Counted from the stretch's first letter, positions 1-8,061 are shown. The stretch: 19,395 nt of DNA from an uncultured delta proteobacterium (GCA_903868375.1 CAIPVD010000158.1:1-19395), one strand, 5' to 3'. Made by a program: numbers and translations. Notes: a model not told the origin generated them from the sequence alone.

Positions 1-885
1 CTCGACGCGTTCGATTATCGCCTTGTGCAGGTTTTCCACGTCGTATTTGCCTAAGCGCTGCATGAACTGCTTAAGTTTGCGCTCGATTATATCTTCAAGC
101 GCTATCTCGTCCAATTGTTCGTTCGTGTGAAGCTGCCAGTTTCCGTCCAATTTCAGCTGGATATGTTCAGGTTGGATCTCATCGGCAGAGAAATGTATCA
201 ACGCGTTAAGTAGAGTTAGCTGAAGTTCGTTTACGTTTCCAGGCCACGAATATTTTTTTAAAAGCCGCATGGCGTTCTTCGATGTTTTCTTATCGGAACG
301 GCCTAAAGCGGCGCACCATTTTTTAACGAAGTGGCAGGCGAGCGGTTCGATATCTTCCTGCCTCTCTTTTAGCGGAGTAAGGACGATCGCGTTCTTCTTA
401 AGTATCTGAAAGAGTTCGGGCACCAATTTTTTCTCTTCGATCAGTTTTTCCGGTGCCCGTTCGATATGAAAGATATATTTGCAGGACGACCGGAGGCTTT
501 CATCTGCGCCAACCGGCTTGTAGCCGCCGAGCTGGATCGTTGCAGCTAGTTGAAGTTGAGTATCGATCGGTATCTTCTGAAGGTCCTTTATAACAAGCGT
601 TCCGCTGCCGGCGGAATCTATTGCCCCGGTGACTATGCTTTCTATGCCGATCAGATTTGTCCTTGATGTCCCAAAGAGGCCCTTTTCAATGTTCTCACAT
701 TTTGAGGCGTCGAATATAACGATGTTTTCGGCTTCGCGTTTGCCGCCGGTGTGGATCAGATTTGAAACGAGCGTTTTGCCTGTGCCGCTTTCGCCTATGA
801 GAAGTGCCGGTTCATCGGAGAAGGCGAGCGCTTGCGCCTTAACGGTCGCGGAAGATATTGTCTTTGATGAGCCGATGATTTCCAT
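1..885 (-). CDS. Sigma-54-activator-like AAA+ / Fis-type regulator, degenerate (3' end outside window)
   Basis: The 295 visible residues form an NtrC-family AAA+ domain with no receiver or other N-terminal sensor domain. Walker A is intact (GESGTGKT, residues 31-38), and PLKERQEDI and WPGN (214-217) are recognisable. Many functional residues are lost. No GAFTGA loop follows LFG (70-72). Walker B reads GTLVIKDL (95-102) instead of GTLFLDEI. The two arginine-finger positions are V155 and I161 by alignment to PspF from memory, and the sensor II Arg is N219. The visible end resembles the linker that precedes a Fis-type HTH in this family, so a DNA-binding domain probably lies beyond position 1. 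Start: ATG at 885, an in-frame stop 18 nt upstream, and an AGGA 5 nt before the ATG supplied by a tandem repeat. I infer a DNA-binding regulator that does not activate sigma-54 polymerase in the usual way. Family assignment is sure, function is not. Confidence 0.85.
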   Translation of the reverse strand, partial: MEIIGSSKTISSATVKAQALAFSDEPALLIGESGTGKTLVSNLIHTGGKREAENIVIFDASKCENIEKGLFGTSRTNLIGIESIVTGAIDSAGSGTLVIKDLQKIPIDTQLQLAATIQLGGYKPVGADESLRSSCKYIFHIERAPEKLIEEKKLVPELFQILKKNAIVLTPLKERQEDIEPLACHFVKKWCAALGRSDKKTSKNAMRLLKKYSWPGNVNELQLTLLNALIHFSADEIQPEHIQLKLDGNWQLHTNEQLDEIALEDIIERKLKQFMQRLGKYDVENLHKAIIERVE

Positions 886-888
886 ACA

Positions 889-920
889 GTTCCTGGGTTC
901 CTAGGTTCCCGTGTTCCTGG
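889..920. repeat. Four tandem 8-bp units (gttcctgg type)
   Basis: Four contiguous octamers read gttcctgg, gttcctag, gttcccgt, gttcctgg, with no gaps. On the minus strand the unit is CCAGGAAC, so the unit nearest the AAA+ regulator start places AGGA 5 nt before its ATG. The array is therefore the ribosome-binding region of that gene. Confidence 0.8.
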
Positions 921-962
921 GCGGTATAGAACATCTGCCTAAAAATTAGGCAAGAAAAAACG

Positions 963-997
963 GTTTGTAGTTTTTGGTTTATAGTTTATAGTCTTAA
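963..997. repeat. Five tandem 7-bp units (gtttata type), degenerate
   Basis: Read in heptamers the stretch gives gtttgta, gtttttg, gtttata, gtttata, gtcttaa. Two units are identical and three are diverged. It ends 5 nt before the ATG of the radical SAM gene, where a Shine-Dalgarno sequence would be expected but none is seen. It differs in unit length and sequence from the octamer array 42 bp to the left. Confidence 0.6.
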
Positions 998-1002
998 ATG
1001 AG

Positions 1003-2253
1003 ATGTCATGGAATATAAAAGCTAAATTAAAACAACTGGTTCAAGCAGAAGAGGGGACCGTTATAAAGGATTTTGGCGGCAAGACGACCTATCTTCTTGT
1101 CTATCCGAACACTTATTACGTTGGGATGTCGAACTTGGGCGTTCACAATGTCTATCGCCTATTAAATGATAAGGACGACATTGTTTGCGAACGAGCGTTC
1201 CTGGCGGAAAAGGCCGACCTTGCCGAACATAAAAGGACCGGCACGCCGATACTATCCGTTGAATCTCAAAGGCCCGCAGCCGATTTCGACGTCGTTGCAT
1301 TTTCATGTTCCTTTGAGAACGACCTGCAAAACATCAGGACGATACTAAACATCTCCAAGCTTTCCAAGGGCGGCAGACAAAAACTTATCATCGGCGGCGC
1401 GGTCGTGACATTGAATCCAAAAAAATTCGAGAAAGATTTCGACGAAGTGATAACCGGCGACTTTGAAAAATGGTTCGGGAGCGGCATTGTACCTGCGCGC
1501 AATGCCATCTGGACGCGGAACACCGAATTCGGCTCTATGCACCTGGTCGAGGTGCAACGCGGCTGCCCGCACAAATGCAAGTTCTGCAGCGCGCCGGTCA
1601 TATATCATCCGTTCAAGCAATTCTCGAAAGAGGAAATAATAGAGGCGATAGATATTGGGCTGCCGCATCGTAAGAAGATAGGGCTGATCGGCGGAGATAT
1701 ATTTTCACATCCAAACTTTGTGGAAATAGCGGAATATGTTCATTCGAAGGGGGCAACGTTCTCTCCATCATCGGTCCGTGCCGACAGAATTACGCCGAAG
1801 ATAGCCGAACTTTTAAAGATCAGCGGGCACAAGACGATAACTTTAGCTCCCGAAACAGGTTCGGAAGAATTGCGAAGGTTGCTTGGAAAGAATATCGGCG
1901 ATGAAAAGTTCTTCAGCGCGTCGAACGTCCTTTCAGAGTATGGCATCACGCAACTAAAGCTCTATTTTATGATAGGCCTGCCGAACGAAACGGCCAAAGA
2001 CGTAGAAGCGATAAGCAGTTTTGTAAAAAACTTGTTCAAAAGTTGCCCAAAGGTGCGAAGGGTGACAGTTGCGGTCAATCCATTTGTCCCAAAGCCTAGG
2101 ACGGCATTTGAAAAGGAAAGGTTCGAAGACGTCGCCATTTTAAAGGACAAAGTGAACGCGCTTAAAAGAGATTTCAGCAAGATTAATAACGTTACCTTGA
2201 AGATAGAGTCGCCCCTTGCGTCGCTTCACGAGTACGAGGCACAATTTTTATAA
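1003..2253 (+). CDS. Radical SAM protein with N-terminal B12-binding-like domain
   Basis: The 416-residue protein has the radical SAM 4Fe-4S motif CxxxCxxC (C188, C192, C195, in RGCPHKCKFC). C-terminal to it come a GGD segment and an LAPETGSEELRRLLGK strand-helix typical of the SAM barrel. The first 170 residues (YPNTYYVGMSNLG, then VVAFSCSFENDLQNI and IIGGAVVT) resemble the cobalamin-binding-like N-domain of TIGR03960-type radical SAM proteins. I see no DxHxxG cobalamin ligand, so B12 binding is doubtful. The substrate cannot be told from sequence. The start is ATG at 1003 because the homologous N-terminus follows at once. No convincing ribosome-binding site precedes it, only a 7-bp repeat array. 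The downstream phosphodiesterase gene begins 41 bp later on the same strand. Confidence 0.85.
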   Translation: MSWNIKAKLKQLVQAEEGTVIKDFGGKTTYLLVYPNTYYVGMSNLGVHNVYRLLNDKDDIVCERAFLAEKADLAEHKRTGTPILSVESQRPAADFDVVAFSCSFENDLQNIRTILNISKLSKGGRQKLIIGGAVVTLNPKKFEKDFDEVITGDFEKWFGSGIVPARNAIWTRNTEFGSMHLVEVQRGCPHKCKFCSAPVIYHPFKQFSKEEIIEAIDIGLPHRKKIGLIGGDIFSHPNFVEIAEYVHSKGATFSPSSVRADRITPKIAELLKISGHKTITLAPETGSEELRRLLGKNIGDEKFFSASNVLSEYGITQLKLYFMIGLPNETAKDVEAISSFVKNLFKSCPKVRRVTVAVNPFVPKPRTAFEKERFEDVAILKDKVNALKRDFSKINNVTLKIESPLASLHEYEAQFL

Positions 2254-2294
2254 ATTGACGCCGTTTTAAATTTAATGATAGTTCAGCAAAGCCG

Positions 2295-4280
2295 ATGAAA
2301 ACACCGAAAGTTTTATTCATTATCAGCTTTTTAGTTTGCCTTATTGCCGGCCCTCTTTTGAGTGCAAGGGCGGCGGTGAAAGAAATTCCGCCGATCAAAG
2401 ACGTTCGTGTCATTCTTTTTATTCTGGATGGAACGCCAAAGGATTTTCTTTACGGGCTGATAAATAACGGCGACCTACCTACGATCAAAGATTATTTTTG
2501 GGATAACGGCGCGCATGCGAACGGAATGACGTCGACCTTTCCGTCGCAGTCTGCATCTGCATATCAGAGCTTCATAACGGGCCTATTTGCCGGGCGTTCG
2601 GGAATTCCTTATCTTCAGTGGTACGACCGAGCAACCCAGAAGGATATCGATTATCTTGGAATGGATTTTGTCCGTGTTAGCGACGATATGTGGAACTATT
2701 GGGCGATACAAGATCCGGCAACGGACCATTATAAATATCCGATCACGATAATGGAGAAGCTTAAACCGTATCCTACAGCAAGCGTATATTCGGAGATAAG
2801 GCGCGGCGCTAAAGAGCAATTCCCAAAGATCCCGCTTATGGCGCTGGCCGACGATTTTCTTCTCGAACGGCAGGATATGCTGGATGTCCGCGCGTATCGA
2901 ACGGTCAAAAGTCTTTTCAAGCGGAAGCACAGGCAGATACCCAAGTTCACCATCGTTGGCCTCTACTCGACGGACGTGTTCCAACATGCCGAAGGTGCGC
3001 GCACAAGCGACGCTAAATATTCGCTTGTGCAGTTCGATCACTTTATGAAGGAGTTCATTGATATTTTGAAGAAGCGCTCTCTTTTTGAAAAGACCTACAT
3101 CGTGGTCGCCGCCGATCACGGTATGCACGATATAACCCATGATGTCGACCTGGAACCGGCCTTTAAAAAAGCCGGGCTGAACGTAAAATCTGGCAATCCG
3201 CGCCAAAAAGGGGCGGACGTCTTTATCAGCGAACGAGGCGTGTCTGCCGCGCATCTATATTTTAAGGGCGACTTTAGCGATGTCGGCGAGATAATTAACG
3301 CAGACCACAAATTCAAGCCGGATCTTGACGGAAGGCCGAAGTTCGAACGCTTAAGAAAATATCCGATCGGCGAAGACAAGTCGGTCGATATTATCGAGCT
3401 GCTTCGTGGAAACGAGGGCTTAAGCCTTGTCGTCGCGCGTGACGGCCATGAAAAAGTTCAAGTCTATTCCAAAGAATGCCATGCGACGATAAGCAAGGTG
3501 AGCGTTGGAAGAAATGTTTATTACGGATACGCGCCCGATAGCTGCGACCCTCTAAAATATTGCGACAAGGAAGCCCTGAAAAAATATTGCGGAGGCGTGG
3601 TGTATGAAGAGAAGGACTGGCTGAATTTAACGTGGGACGCCGATTATCCTGATGGCGTGGTGCAGCTTGGGCAGGTTTTTGACGACGGGCGTGGCGGCGA
3701 CATCTTTGTCGTAGCAGACGACAAGGGCGGTTTTTATAAGCAAAAAGATGCGACGCATGGTTCGCTTATAAAAGAAGATATGAGCGTGCCCCTCTTGATC
3801 CATGGGCCTGACGTTGCGGCGGGTATGGTGGTAGGGCCTATCAGGACGGTCGATCTTTTTCCAACTATGCTCGATTGGTTCGGTTTTAATGACGACCGCA
3901 ACCACGACGGCCACAATATTTTTGGGCCCAGAACCTATGAAACGCCTGAAAAAGATAGAGCCCTTCAAGTGGTCGCCAATATGATCTCGTTCATGCAGAA
4001 AAGGCCGCCTCTTCGTATGGCGCCAAATCAGGACGATGTCCTGGCAGATTTTAAAAAGAAGTTTGGCAGTGAAATGCAAGTGGATGGCCTATCTACGGCG
4101 ATAGACGATGAACTGGGCCTGCTTGCCAGAAAGCTTAATAAGTTAGAGGGAATATTCCCGAATTTACATAGAAAGGACCTGTTGTATCCGCTTGTGAGCG
4201 AGCTGATCGACAAATTAAGACAGGACACGTCGTATCTGAACGACGCCGATCAGCTTTATCATAGCAGCATTGGCCATTAA
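2295..4280 (+). CDS. Exported type I phosphodiesterase/nucleotide pyrophosphatase-like protein
   Basis: This 661-residue protein belongs to the alkaline phosphatase superfamily (PF01663-like), predicted to hydrolyse phosphate mono- or diesters outside the cytoplasm. An N-terminal signal peptide (hydrophobic about 5-22, likely cleavage near ARA-A, 26-27) sends it across the inner membrane. Visible metal and catalytic positions are D45 (FILDG), a probable nucleophile S86 in FPSQSA, D227 and H231 (STDVFQH), D274 and H275 (ADHGM), and H488 (THG). Ser replaces the Thr usual in nucleotide pyrophosphatases, and no Asn follows it in the usual PNH context. An insert at about 390-440 holds several Cys, plausible as periplasmic disulfides. 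The C-terminal 100 residues look helical and carry no motif I know. The ribosome-binding site is weak. The small membrane protein follows almost immediately, suggesting co-transcription. The substrate is unknown. Confidence 0.85.
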   Translation: MKTPKVLFIISFLVCLIAGPLLSARAAVKEIPPIKDVRVILFILDGTPKDFLYGLINNGDLPTIKDYFWDNGAHANGMTSTFPSQSASAYQSFITGLFAGRSGIPYLQWYDRATQKDIDYLGMDFVRVSDDMWNYWAIQDPATDHYKYPITIMEKLKPYPTASVYSEIRRGAKEQFPKIPLMALADDFLLERQDMLDVRAYRTVKSLFKRKHRQIPKFTIVGLYSTDVFQHAEGARTSDAKYSLVQFDHFMKEFIDILKKRSLFEKTYIVVAADHGMHDITHDVDLEPAFKKAGLNVKSGNPRQKGADVFISERGVSAAHLYFKGDFSDVGEIINADHKFKPDLDGRPKFERLRKYPIGEDKSVDIIELLRGNEGLSLVVARDGHEKVQVYSKECHATISKVSVGRNVYYGYAPDSCDPLKYCDKEALKKYCGGVVYEEKDWLNLTWDADYPDGVVQLGQVFDDGRGGDIFVVADDKGGFYKQKDATHGSLIKEDMSVPLLIHGPDVAAGMVVGPIRTVDLFPTMLDWFGFNDDRNHDGHNIFGPRTYETPEKDRALQVVANMISFMQKRPPLRMAPNQDDVLADFKKKFGSEMQVDGLSTAIDDELGLLARKLNKLEGIFPNLHRKDLLYPLVSELIDKLRQDTSYLNDADQLYHSSIGH

Positions 4281-4284
4281 AATT

Positions 4285-4701
4285 ATGCTCGACCTATTAT
4301 TCAGTAGAAATAGCCGTCTTGCCCTTAGTTTCGAGATAGCGGGGCTTGTGTTGCTGATTCCGGTTATCGTAATGGGGCGGTTATCGGTGGCGTTCGCCAT
4401 CTATCTGCTTGGATATTTGCTGATCAGAATGTGTGTTTGCTGGAACTGGTATCGGGCAGATGCGGCATCTGTATCGAAAGATCATGGAATCAAGCTGCAT
4501 TTTAGAAAGGTGCTGGTGCCGGCCGCGTATCTTATCTTTCTCACGAATCTTTCTATAATTTTGTGGAATGCAAAGGCTCTTGTCTATATTTCGATACCTG
4601 TATTTGCGTTCATCTTGTATGTGAACTTCACGCTGATCTATCTGCACCTAAAAGATAAGGATAGAACCCCGCCAAATTTTTTCAGCGGCGCGTCACATTG
4701 A
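4285..4701 (+). CDS. Small four-TM membrane protein, unknown function
   Basis: From ATG at 4285 the product has 138 residues with four hydrophobic segments: LALSFEIAGLVLLIPVIVMG, LSVAFAIYLLGYLLIRM, VLVPAAYLIFLTNLSIIL, and ALVYISIPVFAFILYVNFTLIYL. A short basic/polar stretch lies between the second and third. No family is recognised. An alternative TTG start at 4270 would overlap the phosphodiesterase gene by 11 nt; I prefer the ATG, 4 nt after that gene's stop. Neither has a clear Shine-Dalgarno sequence, so translational coupling to the upstream gene is likely. The 3' end overlaps the convergent pepA stop by 9 nt. Confidence 0.65.
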   Translation: MLDLLFSRNSRLALSFEIAGLVLLIPVIVMGRLSVAFAIYLLGYLLIRMCVCWNWYRADAASVSKDHGIKLHFRKVLVPAAYLIFLTNLSIILWNAKALVYISIPVFAFILYVNFTLIYLHLKDKDRTPPNFFSGASH

Positions 4702-6219
4702 TGTGATCAGCCTTGTAAGCGTTCTGACTATAGTACCGGTGCCGCCGCGAGGCGTGTAGTCGCGCTCTTCTTCGGTCCAGGCAGATTCTGCGATATCCAA
4801 ATGCATCCATTTTGTTTCGCCAACGAACTCCTGAAGGAATAAGCCGCCCACAATAGTATCGGCGCGCGTCTTGCCCAGGTTCTTCAGGTCCGCGATACCT
4901 TCGGTCAAACCCTTCTTGTATTCCGATGCGAGCGGTAGCTGCCAGGCCGGTTCGCTCTCTTCCTTTGCCGCCTTAATATATTTATCGACCAATTTCTGAT
5001 CGTTGCCTAGTACCGCTGTGTAGATCTCGCCAAGCGCGTAAAGGACGCCGCCGGTTAAAGTTGCCATATCTATAATATAGTCCGGTTTCTTTTCCGCCGC
5101 TACGCTAAGAGCATCGGCAAGTATGAGCCGACCTTCGGCATCGGTGCTGATTATCTCGACTGTTTTACCGTTCCTTGCCGTAACTATATTACCCGGTACT
5201 TCGGCCTTTGCATCTATCATGTTGTCGGTCATCGGCATGTACGCATCGACCTCGACCGAAGGTTTTAACTCGGCGATTATCTTCATGAGGGCTATGCATG
5301 TTGCGGCGCCTGCCATATCGCATTTCATGGCGAGCATATGTCGGCCGGGTTTTAGGTCGTAGCCGCCGGTGTCGAAAGTTACGCCTTTGCCAACCAGCGC
5401 AATTTTAGAGCGTGGCTTGCCCTTTGGCTTATAGCTTATATGAACGAACTTAGGCTCATTCTCGGAACCGCGGGCAACCGCCAAGAAGAGACCCATCTTT
5501 TCTTCTTTTATCTTCTTTAGATCCCACACTTCGCACGAGAGATGAGCCTCCGTTGCAATTTCTTTTGCCTTGGCGGAGAGGATCTGCGGCGTCATGTCTT
5601 TAGATGGCGTGTTGACCATGTCGCGCACGAACTTTATAGCATTTGCTATGGTAGTTCCCTTGTTAATTGCCTCTTCTAATAACCTTGCTGGCCTGCCACC
5701 TTGCTGGCAAAATATGGCGTCTTTGAAAGTGGCCGGCTCGATATCTTTTTTGTCTTTGTACTGTTCGAACTTGTAGCCGCCCAAGATAAATCCCTCTACC
5801 AGAGCTTCGATGCGTGTCGATGGTGCAAATCCCTTTACCGATTCGTTCTGGATAATACCGGCGACGGACCTTGCCTTAACCTCATTTGCAACCGAAGTTA
5901 TTCTTGCGCCAACTTTGCGAAGTACCTCCGGCGTGAATTCCTTTGTCTTCCCAAGCCCAACAAGAAGTACCGCTTTAGCGGTTGTTTTTCCGCTGGTGTA
6001 GATAAGTTTTGAGGTGGCCGTTTCTCCTCTAAAGGTTTCGTCGATTATTATTTTAGAGAGAAGGCCGCCCAAATGTTTATCAAGCGCTATGCCTCCGTCG
6101 GCTTTTTGTAAAATGGCTATCCCCTTATCGTCCTTGTCTTTCACCTTTTGCTGGCAAAGTACCACGATAAGGTCCGCTTTGACCGTTTCAAGTGAATCGC
6201 GCGAGAATGTGAATTTCAT
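4693..6219 (-). CDS. pepA: Leucyl aminopeptidase (M17 family)
   Basis: The 508-residue protein has both M17 landmarks: the metal/Lys segment VGKGVTFDTGG followed by LKPG and MKCDMAGAA, and the family signature in the form STDAEGRL (D360, E362, R364). The usual first residue of that signature is Asn; here it is Ser. The enzyme is a cytosolic, two-metal, usually hexameric exopeptidase that removes N-terminal residues from peptides, and in some bacteria it also binds DNA. Length matches the family at about 500 residues, with the macro-like N-domain present (about 1-170). The start is ATG at 6219, preceded by AAGGAGAC at good spacing. The gene is a single unit divergent from the methyltransferase gene, with a plausible promoter at TTGCAA/TATTTT. 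It converges on the small membrane protein gene with a 9-nt overlap. Confidence 0.95.
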   Translation of the reverse strand: MKFTFSRDSLETVKADLIVVLCQQKVKDKDDKGIAILQKADGGIALDKHLGGLLSKIIIDETFRGETATSKLIYTSGKTTAKAVLLVGLGKTKEFTPEVLRKVGARITSVANEVKARSVAGIIQNESVKGFAPSTRIEALVEGFILGGYKFEQYKDKKDIEPATFKDAIFCQQGGRPARLLEEAINKGTTIANAIKFVRDMVNTPSKDMTPQILSAKAKEIATEAHLSCEVWDLKKIKEEKMGLFLAVARGSENEPKFVHISYKPKGKPRSKIALVGKGVTFDTGGYDLKPGRHMLAMKCDMAGAATCIALMKIIAELKPSVEVDAYMPMTDNMIDAKAEVPGNIVTARNGKTVEIISTDAEGRLILADALSVAAEKKPDYIIDMATLTGGVLYALGEIYTAVLGNDQKLVDKYIKAAKEESEPAWQLPLASEYKKGLTEGIADLKNLGKTRADTIVGGLFLQEFVGETKWMHLDIAESAWTEEERDYTPRGGTGTIVRTLTRLITSM

Positions 6220-6249
6220 TATAATGTCTCCTTAGTTTTGTACCTGCGT

Positions 6250-6301
6250 AAAATAACCTACATAAAAACACTTTGCAAGAATAAGCTAATTAAGATAAAA
6301 G
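6250..6301. promoter_or_regulatory. Candidate divergent promoters sharing a palindromic -35 (TTGCAA)
   Basis: TTGCAA at 6273-6278 is its own reverse complement. Rightward it is followed after 17 nt by TAAAAG (6296-6301). Leftward it is followed after 17 nt by TATTTT (6255-6250). Each hexamer matches the sigma-70 consensus at about four of six positions. The leftward promoter suits pepA. The rightward one would leave only a few nt before the methyltransferase ATG and is less certain. Confidence 0.35.
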
Positions 6302-6313
6302 ACATATAACAAA

Positions 6314-7132
6314 ATGCCAAGACAGATAAAGAAACAGCCGGCACCATCCAATGAGGCACAAACTGCGCCAAAATGGGAAGAATACCTGCGCAGGGGTGTT
6401 TTAGTAGTAGGTAATAAATTGGAACATCTAATAGGCAAGGCCGAGAAGATGGGCAAGAGTTTCGGCCAACCATCTACTTCCACGCAGCCAGTACTCTCTC
6501 TTGAAGGCCAGCTTCCTTTAATGAGGCTTAAGGATCTGATAAATAGCGTTGCCGAAAAAGTCATCGCGCCGTCCATTCCAAGCCTAGTCGATAAAACGGC
6601 GTTAGAAATTCGCGAAGGGCCGACCGCGTTCGCATCCAAGTTCAAAGAGCGCGGCGCAAGTATTGCGGTCCATGTGGACATCAGCACAACTGCCGGTTCG
6701 TACGACAGGCCCGAGCGCGGAGTTGCTTCTATCAGGAGCGTTCCATCGAGGCTTCCGTTCGAAGACGGCTTCTTCGATCATATCGTTGGACTTTATTCCA
6801 GCCAGTATCAGGGCGATCTCTCAAAGGCGCTAAAGGAATTTTCTCGGCTTCTTACCATTTCTGGCGAAGGAGTTATCGTCGATTTTCATCCGTTCGGTAT
6901 GTATGCGAAGCGAGGCGTAACGCGGCTTAGGCCCGTCGAATCCACGGCAAAAGGTTTAGAAGATTATTACAAGCTTTGCAAGATGGCGGGATTAAAAATT
7001 ACGAACATAAAAGAATCGTTGCTCGACGAATCGGTGCGCTCTTTGTTTGTGAGTGAAGAAGAAAAATCTTCGTTCAGAATAATAAAGGACTCGCCCTTGT
7101 TGATATATTTATTTGTGCGTAAAGGAGGATGA
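6314..7132 (+). CDS. SAM-dependent methyltransferase-like protein, degenerate
   Basis: The 272-residue product has a C-terminal half that reads like a Methyltransf_11-type Rossmann domain. It shows a short acidic strand (VHVDIST), then SVPSRLPFEDGFFDHIVGLYSSQY (the usual 'lP f.d.sfD.v' segment), ALKEFSRLLTISGEGVIVDF (the helix and strand after motif III) and a YYKLCKMAGLKI tail. The glycine-rich GxGxG loop that normally opens the SAM site is not visible, and the first 100 residues match nothing I recognise. It may still bind SAM unusually or may have lost catalysis. The ribosome-binding site is weak. The gene's last codons contain the AGGAGG that serves the following RidA gene, so the two are translationally linked. 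Confidence 0.6.
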   Translation: MPRQIKKQPAPSNEAQTAPKWEEYLRRGVLVVGNKLEHLIGKAEKMGKSFGQPSTSTQPVLSLEGQLPLMRLKDLINSVAEKVIAPSIPSLVDKTALEIREGPTAFASKFKERGASIAVHVDISTTAGSYDRPERGVASIRSVPSRLPFEDGFFDHIVGLYSSQYQGDLSKALKEFSRLLTISGEGVIVDFHPFGMYAKRGVTRLRPVESTAKGLEDYYKLCKMAGLKITNIKESLLDESVRSLFVSEEEKSSFRIIKDSPLLIYLFVRKGG

Positions 7133-7137
7133 CATTC

Positions 7138-7602
7138 ATGGATTTCGATGAACGGATAGAAGAACTTTTTTTAGATCTGCCCGAAGCGCCACCGGAAGCT
7201 GGTGCCGTCGTTAACGCCATTCAAACCGGCAAATATATTTATTTGAGCGGAGTGTTGCCCTGGAAACATGGCAAGATGGCTTACAAGGGGCGCGTTGGCC
7301 TTGAGCTTACGCTCGATGCGGGAAAGCTTGCAGCCCACGCGGCAACACTTCAGGCGCTAGGTATTCTTCGAACCTTTTTGGATGGCAGCCTGAACAAGGT
7401 AAAACAGATCGTGTCATTAAAGGGTTTCGTCGCTTCCGGCGCCGAATTTAAGGAACAGCATAAGGTACTAGATGGCGCAAGCCAGCTTTTGAGCGATGTT
7501 TTTGGCGCGACCGCCGGCAAACACGCACGCGCAGCCATTGGCGTAACTTCTCTTCCATTTGGAGCAGCAATTCAATTAGAACTTATTATTGAGGCCAGGT
7601 AA
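7138..7602 (+). CDS. RidA (YjgF/YER057c/UK114) family protein
   Basis: From ATG at 7138 the product has 154 residues. It matches the RidA fold: YIYLSGVLPWKHGKMAYKG near the N-terminus, then a helix and the closing segment HARAAIGVTSLPFGAAIQLE. The Arg before AAIGV corresponds to the active-site Arg of RidA enamine/imine deaminases, so activity is plausible. It is longer than classic RidA (about 130) and closer to the atypical subgroup with N-terminal DERIEEL and LP-EAP-P-AGAVV. Start choice: an ATG at 7129 also exists but directly abuts AGGAGG (7123-7128), whereas 7138 is 9 nt downstream of it. The gene begins 5 nt after the methyltransferase stop. Its last 17 nt overlap the convergent response-regulator gene. 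Confidence 0.85.
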   Translation: MDFDERIEELFLDLPEAPPEAGAVVNAIQTGKYIYLSGVLPWKHGKMAYKGRVGLELTLDAGKLAAHAATLQALGILRTFLDGSLNKVKQIVSLKGFVASGAEFKEQHKVLDGASQLLSDVFGATAGKHARAAIGVTSLPFGAAIQLELIIEAR

Positions 7603-7999
7603 CGTTATTTCCACCCTTTGTGGCGAGCATATGCTCGATTTTACGTATAAGATGACGCATATGAAAGGGTTTGGAGATATATTCATCTGCACCGTGCGCC
7701 AGCCCTTCGATCCTATCGGCCTGGGCATCTTTCGCGGAAAGCATTAAAATCATTATATCTTTTGTATCGGCAGCACCTTTTATCTTATTGCAAACCTCGA
7801 TACCCGAAACCTTGGGCATCATTATATCTAGTATTATAAGGTCCGGCTTTGCTCGACTCACGTTTTCTAGGGCTTCTGTCCCAGAATAGGCGCTTCGAAC
7901 GGAATATGTCTCCGCTGAAAGCATTTTTGAGATGATCTTGTGTATTTGGGGGTCGTCGTCAACTATCAGGATGTCGAATTTTTTATTATTTTTTGGCAT
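7586..7999 (-). CDS. Single-domain response regulator (CheY-like)
   Basis: The 137-residue product is a receiver domain only. It has the acidic pocket DDD at 14-16, phospho-acceptor D58 in LILDIMMPK, S88 in MLSAKD and K110 in YISKPF. The length leaves no room for a DNA-binding output, so it works through protein partners, for example in a phosphorelay or chemotaxis-like pathway. No histidine kinase is visible nearby. The start is ATG at 7999; the Shine-Dalgarno is weak. A TATAGT at 8033-8028 on the minus strand could be the -10, with only a poor -35 (TTGCCT, 15-nt spacing). The 3' end overlaps the RidA gene by 17 nt. Confidence 0.92.
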   Translation of the reverse strand: MPKNNKKFDILIVDDDPQIHKIISKMLSAETYSVRSAYSGTEALENVSRAKPDLIILDIMMPKVSGIEVCNKIKGAADTKDIMILMLSAKDAQADRIEGLAHGADEYISKPFHMRHLIRKIEHMLATKGGNNVTWPQ

Positions 8000-8061
8000 A
8001 TTTTAAGCCAGCTAAGTATGCGTAAACACTATACGATTTGGAAGGCGAAGGCAAGTTTTTC

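Noticed and set aside
2583..3254. Long minus-strand open frame (223 codons) inside the phosphodiesterase gene
   Set aside because: It is the mirror of a well-supported gene, has no recognisable motif and shows no ribosome-binding site.
7129..7137. Earlier ATG for the RidA-family gene
   Set aside because: It touches the AGGAGG directly, leaving no spacing; ATG at 7138 is correctly spaced and matches the family N-terminus.
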